From the NCBI GenBank assembly GCA_965250245.1, contig OZ252296.1, forward strand, positions 4,650,001 to 4,714,000: DNA of 64,000 bases, given 5' to 3'. Under the pieces are notes generated by a model. That model was not told the DNA's origin. It saw only the letters and a program-made list of their open reading frames with translations, and ran no database searches. Shown piece after piece: positions 17,054-25,409 of this stretch. A program made the position numbers and the translations under genes. Position 1 is the stretch's first letter; every line of letters begins with the position of its first letter. The stretch comes from JABDIP01 sp965250245 (GTDB taxonomy: Bacteria > Pseudomonadota > Alphaproteobacteria > DSM-16000 > Inquilinaceae).

Positions 17054-18193
17054 ATGCGTCGCTGCCTCTGGATCCGCGCGCGGGCGTCGAGCCTGCTCCC
17101 CTTTACGACCGGTGCGCCAATCCTAGCGGTGCTGCTGGCGACGTCCTGTGTTCCCGATCCGCAACCCTTGTGGCCGGCGCTGACCGGCGAGCCGATCGGC
17201 GGCCCGGCCGCGGCGCCTTACGTGCCGGCGGCGGCCGCGACCGACTGGCCGGCGGCGCTCAGCCTGAACGCCGGCGTGTTCCAGCCGGCCCGGCTGTCGG
17301 CGATGCCGGCCGGCGACGACCGCGTCGACGCGACCCTGCGCGAGATTCGCGGCGACCTGTCCGACATCGCCCGGTCCACCTCCGGCAGCGATCGGCGCCT
17401 GCAGCAGCTGCGGACCGCCGCGGCGGATCGCTCGGAAGCCTATGCCGCCCTGGCGGCCCGCATCGACGACGGCCTGCAGGCCGACCCGGATCCCGCCGAC
17501 TCGGTTCTGCAGCGGCGGTGGCGGCAGGCGCTGTCCGCGCTGGATCGGCTGGCCAGCGACGACGCGGACCTGATGCGGCTGGTCGACCGTGTCGCCGCCG
17601 ATCGCGAGGCCGCCAGCGAGGCGGTGGAGGCGCTGCGATCGGAGATCGATCTGACCGGGGCGAATGCCTCCCAGCGCACCGCACGGGACGAGCTGTCGCG
17701 CGATGCCGACGCCGCGGCGGAGTCCCTGGCCGCGATGCAGGCCGAGGCCGAGCAGGATCTGGCGATGCTGCGGACCTATGTCGCCGCCGAGCGCGCCAAC
17801 CTGCAGATCCTGCGGCTGGCCATCGCCAATGGCGAACCCTATGGGATCAGCCTGGCGAACCGGGCCGTCGCCGACATCACCACGCGGGTCGACCGCCCGG
17901 TGCCGCCCCGGCGCGGCGACAACCCGCTGGTCGTCATCCGCTTCGACGCGAGCGGCATCCGCTATGCCCAGCCGCTCTACCGGGCCGCCGCGCTGGCGCT
18001 GGACCGCAGGGCCGACACCATCTTCACGCTGGTCGCGGTGGGGCCGGAACCGCAGTTGAACACGGCCCTGGACCACGCCGAGGATGTGCGCCGCACCCTG
18101 GGCGAAATGGGCCTTCCGGACGACCAGCTGACCGCGACCAGCTGGAGCGATCCCGAGGCGGTGGGACCCGAGGTGCATCTCTACGTGCGCTGA
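17054..18193 (+). CDS. Envelope lipoprotein with long coiled coil and an OmpA-like C-terminal region
   Basis: This 379-residue protein has a lipoprotein-type signal with T-S-C near residue 32. Residues about 90-240 form an Ala/Arg/Glu-rich coiled coil. The last 110 residues have the strand-helix pattern NPLVVIRFDASGIRYAQPLY ... AEDVRRTLGEMGLPDDQL ... VHLYVR, which looks like a degenerate OmpA-type peptidoglycan-binding module, lacking its usual NxxLSxxRA motif. It may tether the outer membrane to the wall, but that is inference. The 182 bp before it (16872-17053) contain no other gene. Confidence 0.55.
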   Translation: MRRCLWIRARASSLLPFTTGAPILAVLLATSCVPDPQPLWPALTGEPIGGPAAAPYVPAAAATDWPAALSLNAGVFQPARLSAMPAGDDRVDATLREIRGDLSDIARSTSGSDRRLQQLRTAAADRSEAYAALAARIDDGLQADPDPADSVLQRRWRQALSALDRLASDDADLMRLVDRVAADREAASEAVEALRSEIDLTGANASQRTARDELSRDADAAAESLAAMQAEAEQDLAMLRTYVAAERANLQILRLAIANGEPYGISLANRAVADITTRVDRPVPPRRGDNPLVVIRFDASGIRYAQPLYRAAALALDRRADTIFTLVAVGPEPQLNTALDHAEDVRRTLGEMGLPDDQLTATSWSDPEAVGPEVHLYVR

Positions 18194-18289
18194 GCCGGAT
18201 CGACGCCGGGCTGGACATGCCGCCGGATTGCGCCAAGTCTCTGCCCAGGCCGCCGCGCGCGGCCCGGTCACCGTCGTGAGGTCCCCCCA

Positions 18290-18721
18290 ATGCCCCTGTT
18301 CCGTCCGTTCCCCGCCATCCTCGTCCTGATCGCAACGCTGTCCACGGCTCCGGCCTGGAGCCAACCGTCGGAAGCCGACGGCAATGCCATCGTTTCGGTC
18401 ATCCAGAGCCAGCTGGAGGCATTCCAGGGCGATCGCGCCGTCGAGGCGTTCGGCTATGCCTCGCCGGGCATCCAGGCGATGTTCCAGACCCCGGACCGCT
18501 TCATGCAGATGGTGCGGACCGGCTATGGCGCCGTCTACCGGCCGCGGGAGGTGCAGTTCCTCGACCTGATCGTGGAGCGCGGCGAGCTGGCGCAGCGGGT
18601 CCTGTTCGTCGGCCCGGACGGGGTGCCGGTGATCGCCCATTACTACATGGAGCGGCAGCCCGACGGGAGCTGGCGGATCAGCGGCGTCACCCTGCACCCC
18701 GCCGACGACCGGACGACCTAG
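18290..18721 (+). CDS. DUF4864 domain-containing secreted protein
   Basis: This 143-residue protein has a Sec signal peptide (about residues 1-25, cleavage near A-W-S-Q). The rest matches DUF4864: IVSVIQSQLEAFQGDRAVEAFGYASPGIQAMF, then FMQMVRTGYGAVYRP and a closing GSWRISGVTL. The family is small, periplasmic and common in alphaproteobacteria, with no known function; the fold is NTF2-like in appearance. It stands alone, 96 nt after the lipoprotein gene. Confidence 0.85.
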   Translation: MPLFRPFPAILVLIATLSTAPAWSQPSEADGNAIVSVIQSQLEAFQGDRAVEAFGYASPGIQAMFQTPDRFMQMVRTGYGAVYRPREVQFLDLIVERGELAQRVLFVGPDGVPVIAHYYMERQPDGSWRISGVTLHPADDRTT

Positions 18722-18818
18722 CCGGCCGCTCCTCGCCGCCGCGTTGCCGGCCGGAAACCGCTCGTCTATAAGTCCGTCGGCCGCCGATGGGAGGCGGTAG
18801 CGGTCGAGGAGAGGGGTC

Positions 18819-19304
18819 GTGGCCGAAGGGGCGGAATTCACCAAGAACTTTCCGGTGTCGTGGGAGGAGCTGCACCGCCACGCCAAGGCGCTGGCCTGGC
18901 GCCTGGCCGAGGCCGGTCCGTGGAAGGGCATCGTGGCGATCACCCGCGGCGGGCTGGTGCCGGCGGCGATCCTGGCGCGCGAGCTGGACGTGCGGCTGAT
19001 CGATACGGTCTGCGTGTCCAGCTACGACCACCAGGACCAGCGCGAGCCGCGGGTCCTGAAGCCCCATGAAGGCGATTCAGAGGGCTGGCTGATCGTCGAC
19101 GATCTGGTGGATACCGGACAGACCGCGAAGCTGGTGCGGGAGATGATGCCCAAGGCGCATTTCGCGACGATCTACGCCAAGCCGGCCGGGCGGCCGCTGG
19201 TCGACACCTTCGTGACCGAGGTCAGCCAGGACACCTGGATCTTCTTCCCCTGGGATATCGAGCCGCAATACCGGCAGCCGATCGCCGAACTGCGCGGGCG
19301 CTAA
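18819..19304 (+). CDS. gpt: Xanthine phosphoribosyltransferase
   Basis: This 161-residue enzyme salvages xanthine and guanine with PRPP to give XMP and GMP. The GTG at 18819 follows a purine-rich ribosome site (GAGGAGAGGGG). The start region FTKNFPVSWEELHRHAKALAWRL, the ITRGGLVPAAILAREL segment and the PRPP loop VDDLVDTGQTA are characteristic of the Gpt/XGPRT family. The C-terminal WIFFPWDIEPQ is a typical base-pocket region. It is monocistronic. Confidence 0.94.
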   Translation: MAEGAEFTKNFPVSWEELHRHAKALAWRLAEAGPWKGIVAITRGGLVPAAILARELDVRLIDTVCVSSYDHQDQREPRVLKPHEGDSEGWLIVDDLVDTGQTAKLVREMMPKAHFATIYAKPAGRPLVDTFVTEVSQDTWIFFPWDIEPQYRQPIAELRGR

Positions 19305-19341
19305 CGCCTCGTCTGCCGAACTGGAGTGTGCGGCGGCACCC

Positions 19342-19776
19342 CTACCAGGGCAGCGCCAGCACCGCCGACATCGGGTCCTTCTCGGGGCGCCTGTTCAGCT
19401 CCGGATCATGCGCCTGGATCAGCATGCTCTCGATCTCCTGGCGCTCCTCCTCGGCCGAGCCCGGCATCCAGCGGACCATCACCAGGGTCGCCCCCAGATT
19501 GCGCGCCTCGGTCCGGCGGAGGTAGCCGCCGGCCCGCGACGACACGTCGCTGGACTGCTCGATGTAAAGGACTTCCCAACAGGGCGGGCTGATGATCCCG
19601 CGTGCCTTCGACAGGCCGCCGCGGGCCGGCCGGACGAAGGCGATCAGTCCGGGAGCCTTCGGCAACGCGGTATCCAAACGGTAGGGGGCGAAAATATGCT
19701 CGCGACCGGACGCGTCCGCCAGACGGATGAGACCTTCGCGATTCTCGACTGTGGCATGCGCGGGGGTTGTGTGCAT
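19342..19776 (-). CDS. Divergent GIY-YIG-like protein
   Basis: This 144-residue protein looks like a diverged GIY-YIG domain. The order of elements fits: G-L-I-A-F-V (43-48) where GIY-x-F is expected, L-Y-I-E (70-73) in place of YIG, Arg81 in DVSSR, a helix, strand LVMVRW (98-103), Glu116 in EIESMLI and Asn128 in DPELN. The Tyr of GIY is replaced by Ile and the Gly of YIG by Glu, so nuclease activity is doubtful. The role is unknown. It is followed by an AT-richer upstream region that may hold its promoter. Confidence 0.5.
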   Translation of the reverse strand: MHTTPAHATVENREGLIRLADASGREHIFAPYRLDTALPKAPGLIAFVRPARGGLSKARGIISPPCWEVLYIEQSSDVSSRAGGYLRRTEARNLGATLVMVRWMPGSAEEERQEIESMLIQAHDPELNRRPEKDPMSAVLALPW

Positions 19777-20146
19777 TCGTACTCTCGTCGGTGCCAGCGC
19801 GGCGATTGTGGGTTCAGGTTCGTTGACAAATCCCTATCGGAAAAATTTTAGCGAAGTCCTAACAATCCGCATTTTGTACAACCATTTTACAGCGCCGGCG
19901 GGATTCGCATTTTGCAACGGAATCCGGCCGCAATCCGCGAGGCCGATTGCATCGCGTCGGTGGAATCATTCGAAATTGAATGTCTTATGCGCCGCGCCGG
20001 ATGGAAACGTTTTGATGCGGACGGCGGTCAGCCTGCGACACGCAGGGTCTCGGCCGGCCGCCGGCCAAGTCGAAATTCTCGGCGATATTCTACCAAAACG
20101 GGAGAAGGGGCGACTCCGCGATCCTTAACGGCCGCCCCGCCCCGCG
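19777..20146. other. 370-bp intergenic region with an AT-rich section and short direct repeats
   Basis: No gene is supported here. Bases about 19815-19915 are clearly richer in A and T than the surrounding DNA and probably carry the promoter of the GIY-YIG-like gene. They contain TTGTACAA, an exact 8-bp palindrome, and two direct copies of CGCATTTTG (19868-19876 and 19906-19914) spaced by 38 bases, which could be regulator sites. The right part is GC-rich and featureless. Confidence 0.4.
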
Positions 20147-20593
20147 TCATTTCTTGATCATCGGATCCGGACCCGGATCGCCGCCGGCGGCCGCGATCGT
20201 CAACCGGCCGAGATAGTGTTCCCAGCCCATGGTGTGCGGCGCGACGGCCGGCTCCGGCAATCCGGAATGGGTGAATTCCAGCAGCGTGCCGTTGTCCTTG
20301 GGCGTCAGGTTGACCTCGATGATCGAGGAGCCGGGCGGCACGCTGGTTTCCTCGGAATCCCACCCCCAGGTGAAGACCAGGCGCGAGATCGGCGTGACCT
20401 CGCGGAACTCGCCCTTGGCGACATTGCCGCTGTGCACGTCGACCAGGAAGATGCCGCCCTGGCGCGGTTCCAGCGTATGGGAGACTCCCATCCACCGGCT
20501 CATCTTGTCCGGATCGGTGAAGAAGGCGAAGACCGTCGCCTGCGGCGCCTCGATGAAGACCTCGCGTTGGATGCTGCCGTTGTCTGCCGTCAT
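20147..20593 (-). CDS. SRPBCC/AHSA1-family protein
   Basis: This 148-residue protein has the START-like AHSA1 fold: I-Q-R-E-V-F-I-E-A-P-Q-A-T-V-F-A-F-F near the start, a W-M-G segment after the first helix, TWGWDSEE in the middle, and LLEFTHSGLPE before the long C-terminal helix with GWEHYLGRL. Such proteins bind hydrophobic ligands; many pair with ArsR-type regulators. Its start overlaps the regulator stop by 4 nt, so the two are co-translated. The ligand is unknown. Confidence 0.9.
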   Translation of the reverse strand: MTADNGSIQREVFIEAPQATVFAFFTDPDKMSRWMGVSHTLEPRQGGIFLVDVHSGNVAKGEFREVTPISRLVFTWGWDSEETSVPPGSSIIEVNLTPKDNGTLLEFTHSGLPEPAVAPHTMGWEHYLGRLTIAAAGGDPGPDPMIKK

Positions 20594-20910
20594 GGTGCTG
20601 TTCCTCCATTGTCCCGTGCGGCCTCCTCGGCCGCTTCCTTCAACCGCGCCAGGCGCTCGTCCCAGAATGTCTCCAGCCCGGCGCGCACCGCCCGCATGGA
20701 CTGCCAGTTGAGCCGGTAGTGCCGCCGGGTGCCATCGACCCGGACCTGCACCAGCTCGGCGTCGAGCAGCACCCGCAGATGCTGGGAGACCGCCGGGCGG
20801 CTGATGTCGAAATGCGTCGCGATCTCTCCGGCCGTCCGCTCCATGTCGCTGACCAGCGACAGGATACGCCGCCGGTTTCCATCGGCCAGCGCCCGCAATG
20901 CCTCGTCCAT
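20590..20910 (-). CDS. ArsR-family transcriptional regulator (HTH_20 type)
   Basis: This 106-residue winged-helix repressor has the DNA-binding helix pair in T-A-G-E-I-A-T-H-F-D-I-S-R-P-A-V-S-Q-H-L, followed by the wing VRVDGTRRHYRLN. It lacks the ELCVCDL metal-binding cysteines of arsenic or cadmium sensors, so it belongs to the group that regulates SRPBCC partners. I start at ATG 20910; a GTG 21 nt further upstream would overlap its presumed operator. It is co-transcribed with the SRPBCC gene and probably autorepresses. Confidence 0.92.
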   Translation of the reverse strand: MDEALRALADGNRRRILSLVSDMERTAGEIATHFDISRPAVSQHLRVLLDAELVQVRVDGTRRHYRLNWQSMRAVRAGLETFWDERLARLKEAAEEAARDNGGTAP

Positions 20911-20914
20911 CCGA

Positions 20915-20952
20915 CTAACGTAAGGGTTCACTTACGTAAGTGTCAACTTACG
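20915..20952. promoter_or_regulatory. Probable ArsR operator: clustered ACGTAAG palindromes
   Basis: A perfect 14-bp palindrome, CACTTACGTAAGTG, lies at 20929-20942, immediately upstream of the arsR start. It is flanked by two more copies of the half site: AACGTAAG just left and CTTACGTT just right. Three symmetric ACGTAA elements in 38 bp between divergent genes fit an autoregulatory ArsR operator, which could also affect the cyclase gene on the other side. Confidence 0.65.
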
Positions 20953-21017
20953 TTGTTGGCGAAGGCCGGGCGCCGGCAATTCGCTATGCTCCGGGATACG
21001 GGACCGGAAGCCGGACG

Positions 21018-22256
21018 ATGGGCGCCATGACCGATAGGAAGGACAGACCGGAACTGAGCGCCGCCGCGGCATCCGCGGTCGGTTGGCTGATCTGCGAGGG
21101 CACGCGCGGCGGCACGCTGCCGGCCCTACTGGACGGACTGTGCCGGCGCCTGACCACGGACTCCGCCGGCGGCATCTGCCATGGCCGGCTGGACGTGCAC
21201 GCCCTACACCCGCTGGTGGCGGAATCCTCGTTCGAATGGTGGCGGGAGACCGGCCAGGTCGTGGAGATCCCGCGCTTCCATGTGGGGCTGCCCTTCGCCG
21301 ACGGCCCTGTCGCCCCGGCGCCTTCGGGAGCGGATGACGGGCCGAGCCGGACGAGGATCCCGGCGGACACGCCGGCCGCGGCCGATCCGGCAATCGCCGC
21401 GCTCGCCGCCGCCGGCGCCACCGACTCCTTCGCATGCCCGATCGTCTGTGGCGACGGGCAGCGCCATCGCGTCGCCTGGGCGACGGACGCCGCGGCCGGG
21501 TTCTCCGACGCCGATATCGACGCCCTGGCCGACCTGGCGGCGGCGCTGGCCGGGCCGCTGGAGACGCTGGTCACCAAGCAGACCGCCGGCGTCCTGCTGG
21601 AGACCTATCTCGGCCGGCGCTCGGGCGCCCGGGTGCTGGCCGGGGAAATCCACCGCGGCAGCGGCGAGACGATCAACGCGGTGCTGTGGCTGTCGGATCT
21701 GCGCGGTTTCACGGCCCTGTCCGAGCAACTGCCCAGCGCCCAGACCATCGAGCTGCTGAATGCCCATTTCGAGCGGCTGGTCGGCCCGATCAAGGCGTTC
21801 CGCGGCGAGGTGCTGAAATTCATCGGCGACGGGCTGCTGGCGATCTTCCCGATCGAGGACGGCGATGCCGGCCGGGCCGCCGCCGCCGCCTTGAACGCGG
21901 TCCGGGCGGCGCGGGCCGGCATGGCCGGGCTGGCGGGCGAGCGCAAGGCGGCGGGCGAGCCCGCACCGGATTTCGGCGTGGCGCTGACCATCGGCGATGT
22001 GGTCTACGGCAATATCGGCGCCCCGGACCGGCTGGACTTCACGGTCATCGGCCCGACCGTCAACGCGGCCAGCCGCATCGAGCCGCTGTGCAAGGCGCTG
22101 GACTGCCCGGTGCTGGCCTCCGACGGGTTCGCCGCCGCGGCCGCGCTGGGCGGCCAGGAGATGACCAGCCTGGGCACCCACGCCCTGCGCGGGATCGACG
22201 CGCCCGCCGAGCTGTTCACCCTGCCGGAATTCGCCAAGGCGCGTTCCGAGGCCTGA
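21018..22256 (+). CDS. Class III adenylate/guanylate cyclase
   Basis: This protein of about 412 residues makes a cyclic nucleotide (probably cAMP) in the cytoplasm. The C-terminal catalytic domain (about 215-400) has the metal-binding Asp in WLSDLRGFT and the second in KFIGDGLLAIF. The Lys of LKFIGD and the Asp of DFTVIG fit adenine selection, and the N/R transition-state pair is in TVNAASRIE. The N-terminal half is a sensor-like region without membrane helices and is not recognised. The start is uncertain: ATG 21018 or 21027; an upstream GTG at 20940 would sit in the operator. Confidence 0.9.
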   Translation: MGAMTDRKDRPELSAAAASAVGWLICEGTRGGTLPALLDGLCRRLTTDSAGGICHGRLDVHALHPLVAESSFEWWRETGQVVEIPRFHVGLPFADGPVAPAPSGADDGPSRTRIPADTPAAADPAIAALAAAGATDSFACPIVCGDGQRHRVAWATDAAAGFSDADIDALADLAAALAGPLETLVTKQTAGVLLETYLGRRSGARVLAGEIHRGSGETINAVLWLSDLRGFTALSEQLPSAQTIELLNAHFERLVGPIKAFRGEVLKFIGDGLLAIFPIEDGDAGRAAAAALNAVRAARAGMAGLAGERKAAGEPAPDFGVALTIGDVVYGNIGAPDRLDFTVIGPTVNAASRIEPLCKALDCPVLASDGFAAAAALGGQEMTSLGTHALRGIDAPAELFTLPEFAKARSEA

Positions 22257-22335
22257 AGCCGGGCTACGGGGCTTCATTCCCGGCCATCCGGCGCGATAGG
22301 GTGGCGGTACCGAACTCTTTCACCAAGGACCGATC

Positions 22336-23004
22336 GTGACCGCCTATCCGATGATCCCGCTCGACCCGCCGCCGACCCCGTCCCCTGACGAGATGCAGGC
22401 GCGCGCCGAAAGCTTCCTCTCCGAGATTCGCCGGCGACGGACCGTGCGGGAATTCGCCGACCGGGCGGTGCCCCGCGCCGTCATCGAGCGTTGCATCGCC
22501 GCCGCCGGAACCGCGCCGTCCGGCGCCAACATGCAGCCCTGGCATTTCGCGGCCGTCGCCGACCCGGAGATCAAGCACCGCATTCGCGAGGCGGCGGAGG
22601 CGGAGGAGCGGGCGTTCTATGGCGGCAAGGCGGGCGACGCGTGGCTGGAGGCGCTGGCGCCGCTTGGCACCGACGCCAACAAGCCGTTCCTGGAGATCGC
22701 GCCCTGGCTGATCGTGGTCTTCCAGCAGAATTACGGCCTCGACGCGGACGGCGAGCGGGTGAAGCACTACTACGTGCAGGAGAGCGTGGGCATCGCCACC
22801 GGCTTCCTGATCGCGGCCCTGCACCATTGCGGGCTGGCGACGCTGACCCATACGCCGAGCCCGATGAAGTTCCTGGGCGAGATCCTCGGCCGGCCGGTCA
22901 ACGAGCGCGCGGTGATGATCCTGGTCGCCGGCTATCCGGCCGCCGACGCCACGGTGCCGGACATTTCCAAGAAACCCCTCGACGCGATTGCGAGTTTCCT
23001 CTGA
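22336..23004 (+). CDS. Nitroreductase family flavoprotein (IYD/BluB-like branch)
   Basis: This 222-residue FMN enzyme has the flavin-binding start R-R-R-R-T-V-R-E-F, the APSGANMQPWHF loop and the C-terminal NERAVMILVAGYPA. Its sequence THTPSPMKFLGEILGRPVNER and the closing VPDISKKPLD resemble the iodotyrosine-deiodinase/BluB branch more than nitroreductase NfsB. It starts with GTG 22336; ATG 22351 is an alternative. The stop overlaps the next start by one base, linking it to the M24-fold protein. The substrate is unknown. Confidence 0.85.
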   Translation: MTAYPMIPLDPPPTPSPDEMQARAESFLSEIRRRRTVREFADRAVPRAVIERCIAAAGTAPSGANMQPWHFAAVADPEIKHRIREAAEAEERAFYGGKAGDAWLEALAPLGTDANKPFLEIAPWLIVVFQQNYGLDADGERVKHYYVQESVGIATGFLIAALHHCGLATLTHTPSPMKFLGEILGRPVNERAVMILVAGYPAADATVPDISKKPLDAIASFL

Positions 23005-24155
23005 TGCCGCTGCATTTCACCGATGCGGAGATGGACGGCCGCCGCGCCCGGGCCTGCGCCGCCATGGCCGAGCGCGGTCTGGACGGCATGCTGCTGTTCC
23101 GCCAGGAGAGCCTGTACTACCTGACCGGCTTCGACACCTTCGGCTACGTCTATTTCCAGTGCCTGTATCTGGGCGCCGACGGGACGATGACCCTGCTGAC
23201 CCGCGCGCCGGACATGCGCCAGGCCTATTTCACCTCCGTCATCGAGGATGTCCGGGTCTGGGTGGATACCGAGGGCGCCACGCCGGAGGGCGCGCTGGTC
23301 GAGATCCTGGAGGAACACGGCCTCAAGGGCCGGCGGCTGGGCGTGGAGTGGAACGCCTACGGGCTGACGGCGGCGCTCGGCTTTCGCCTGCGGGCAGCGC
23401 TGGACGGGTTTGCCGAGGTGGAGGATGGCTCCGACCTGGTGTCGCGGCTGCGCCTGGTGAAGAGCCCGGCGGAACTGGCCTATGTCCGCCGCGCCGCCGA
23501 GCTGGCCGATGCCTCCTACGCGGAAGCCGTCAGGCTGGCCGGGCCCGGCGCCTTCGAGGGCGACATCCTGGCGGCCATGCAGGCGGCGGTGTTCTCCGGC
23601 GGCGGCGACGACCCGGCCAACGAGACCATCATCGGCTCCGGCCCCGGCGCGCTGATGTGCCGCTACTTCACCGGCCGCCGGCACCTCGACGCCGACGACC
23701 AGCTGACGCTGGAATTCGCCGGCGTCTACCGCCACTACCACGCCTGCCTGATGCGCACCATCCGCGTCGGCGCGCCGCCGCCGCGCCAGCGGGACATGCA
23801 CGCGGCGGCGCTGGACTCCCTGGCGGCCGCCAAGGAGGCGCTCAAGCCCGGCCGGCCGATCGGCGCGGTGTTCGACGCCCATGCACGCGTGCTGGACGAG
23901 GCCGGCTTCGGCCCGCACCGGCTCAATGCCTGCGGCTACAGCCTGGGCGCCACTTACGCGCCGAACTGGATGGACTGGCCCATGTTCTTCCACGGCAACC
24001 CGGTGCCGGCCGCCGAGGGCATGGTGTTCTTCATCCACATCATCGTCTTCGACAGCGATGCCGGGCTGGCGATGACCAGCGGCCAGACGGTGGAGGTGAC
24101 GGCGGAGGGGTGCGTGCCGCTGACCGAGGCGCCGCTGGAATTGGTGATCAAATAG
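23004..24155 (+). CDS. M24-fold protein lacking metal ligands (ectoine hydrolase/creatinase-like)
   Basis: This 383-residue protein has the N-terminal creatinase-type domain (about 1-150) and the pita-bread M24 domain (about 160-380). The usual two-metal ligands are absent. The first Asp is Phe in LEFAG, the second is Cys in HACLMRT, the GH motif reads C-G-Y-S-L-G, and the Glu before the loop is replaced in FFIHIIV. Metal-free M24 members include creatinase. The CGYSLGATYAPNWMDW segment resembles the DoeA/ectoine hydrolase group. I start at ATG 23004, which overlaps the nitroreductase stop. Prolidase activity is therefore unlikely. Confidence 0.8.
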   Translation: MPLHFTDAEMDGRRARACAAMAERGLDGMLLFRQESLYYLTGFDTFGYVYFQCLYLGADGTMTLLTRAPDMRQAYFTSVIEDVRVWVDTEGATPEGALVEILEEHGLKGRRLGVEWNAYGLTAALGFRLRAALDGFAEVEDGSDLVSRLRLVKSPAELAYVRRAAELADASYAEAVRLAGPGAFEGDILAAMQAAVFSGGGDDPANETIIGSGPGALMCRYFTGRRHLDADDQLTLEFAGVYRHYHACLMRTIRVGAPPPRQRDMHAAALDSLAAAKEALKPGRPIGAVFDAHARVLDEAGFGPHRLNACGYSLGATYAPNWMDWPMFFHGNPVPAAEGMVFFIHIIVFDSDAGLAMTSGQTVEVTAEGCVPLTEAPLELVIK

Positions 24156-24258
24156 TCTCGATTGCTGAGCGGACGCCGGCCCTGTACGACCTGGACGTGC
24201 ATCCAGTATCATCGCGGCCATGCGTTTCTGTCGATGGACCGCCAAGGAAAGCGTCTGC

Positions 24259-25284
24259 ATGGGTCGGTTGGCTGCCGTGCTCTGCGCCGTCTGCCTGACC
24301 CTGGCGGCGAATTCGTCGACCGGCCAGGATCGCGACCGGATTGCGATCGGCAATTGGCGTGGCGGCGCCCAGACGAATGAGAACGGCGAATACCGCTTCT
24401 GTTCGGCGGGCGCCCTGCCGTCCACCGGCACGAACATCATCCTGTATTGGCGGGAGAGCGGCTTCAGTTTCAGCCTTTACAACGACAACTGGGAACTCCC
24501 GGCAGGCACCAGCTATTCCGTGTTCGCCGCAATCGACGGTCGCTGGGGCCGCGACGTCACGGGCGATGCCTATTCGACCACGGCCATCAATTTCAGACTC
24601 GGACATGATGTCGATGCCGTCGAGGCATTTCGCCTTGGCAACCAACTGACCATCAATGCCGCCGACGAGACATTCCGGTTCGATCTCAACGGCACCAACG
24701 CGACGATCCAGGCGCTTCAGGAGTGCCATGCGCGCAACCTGGCCGCACGGCCCGGGGAGGATACCCGTACGCCGCCGGGGCGGCGGCCGGAATCGGAGTA
24801 TCGAAGCCTCGCCGAACCGAACGTGCCCCTGGACCTGCTGCGCAGCCTGTTCGCAGACAACATCTCCGTCCCGACGAAGGTCATCGTCCCTCCGGACGGG
24901 CTCAGCCACTACCAGTTCGTCGCACCCGGTTCGCCCGGGTCCATTCAGGGCAGCTATGTCGAGATGGACCCGAGGACGTCCTCGACGGAAGACATGCTGG
25001 AAGACCATCTGGAGATCTCCAGGCTGTTGTGCCCCGGCCGGTTCGCATCGGATACCGAGCCGGCGGTATCCTTCGGCTCGTCGGTCATGTTGCGGGCGAT
25101 CACCATCTGCGAGACGAGCGACGGCCCCCTCTACGAGAACTTTACGCTGCTCAATCTTCAGGTCTTCGCCCAACTCTTTCACATTTCATCGGACGATGCG
25201 GGCCTGGAGACGGCCTCCCAGATCGGCGACGACCTTTACGGCATGCTGGAACGGTTCTCATTCTTCCTGACGCAGTCGGAGTGA
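24259..25284 (+). CDS. Hypothetical secreted protein, 341 residues
   Basis: I do not recognise the family. The protein has a signal peptide from ATG 24259 (about 20 residues, ending near N-S-S-T-G-Q); an ATG 39 nt upstream is possible, but AAGGAAAG lies before the chosen one. Residues about 25-150 are rich in Trp, Tyr and beta strands, with two cysteines that may pair. The C-terminal half is mostly helical with another cysteine pair. It is periplasmic or extracellular. No neighbour suggests a role. Confidence 0.6.
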   Translation: MGRLAAVLCAVCLTLAANSSTGQDRDRIAIGNWRGGAQTNENGEYRFCSAGALPSTGTNIILYWRESGFSFSLYNDNWELPAGTSYSVFAAIDGRWGRDVTGDAYSTTAINFRLGHDVDAVEAFRLGNQLTINAADETFRFDLNGTNATIQALQECHARNLAARPGEDTRTPPGRRPESEYRSLAEPNVPLDLLRSLFADNISVPTKVIVPPDGLSHYQFVAPGSPGSIQGSYVEMDPRTSSTEDMLEDHLEISRLLCPGRFASDTEPAVSFGSSVMLRAITICETSDGPLYENFTLLNLQVFAQLFHISSDDAGLETASQIGDDLYGMLERFSFFLTQSE

Positions 25285-25409
25285 CGGCGCAATTGACCTG
25301 TCGGCGGATCGCCTGCCCCGTCCCGTCAATGCTTGGTGGCTGGCAGTGGTTCGTGTAGGCCGACGCGTCGCCGATGGCGGCAGCACCGTGAAAGCGGATT
25401 CGAATTCAG

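Noticed and set aside
19815..19850. A third copy of the 52-nt leader element
   Set aside because: Only a short TTGACAAATCCCT-like match is present, without the remaining blocks, and the neighbouring gene points the other way.
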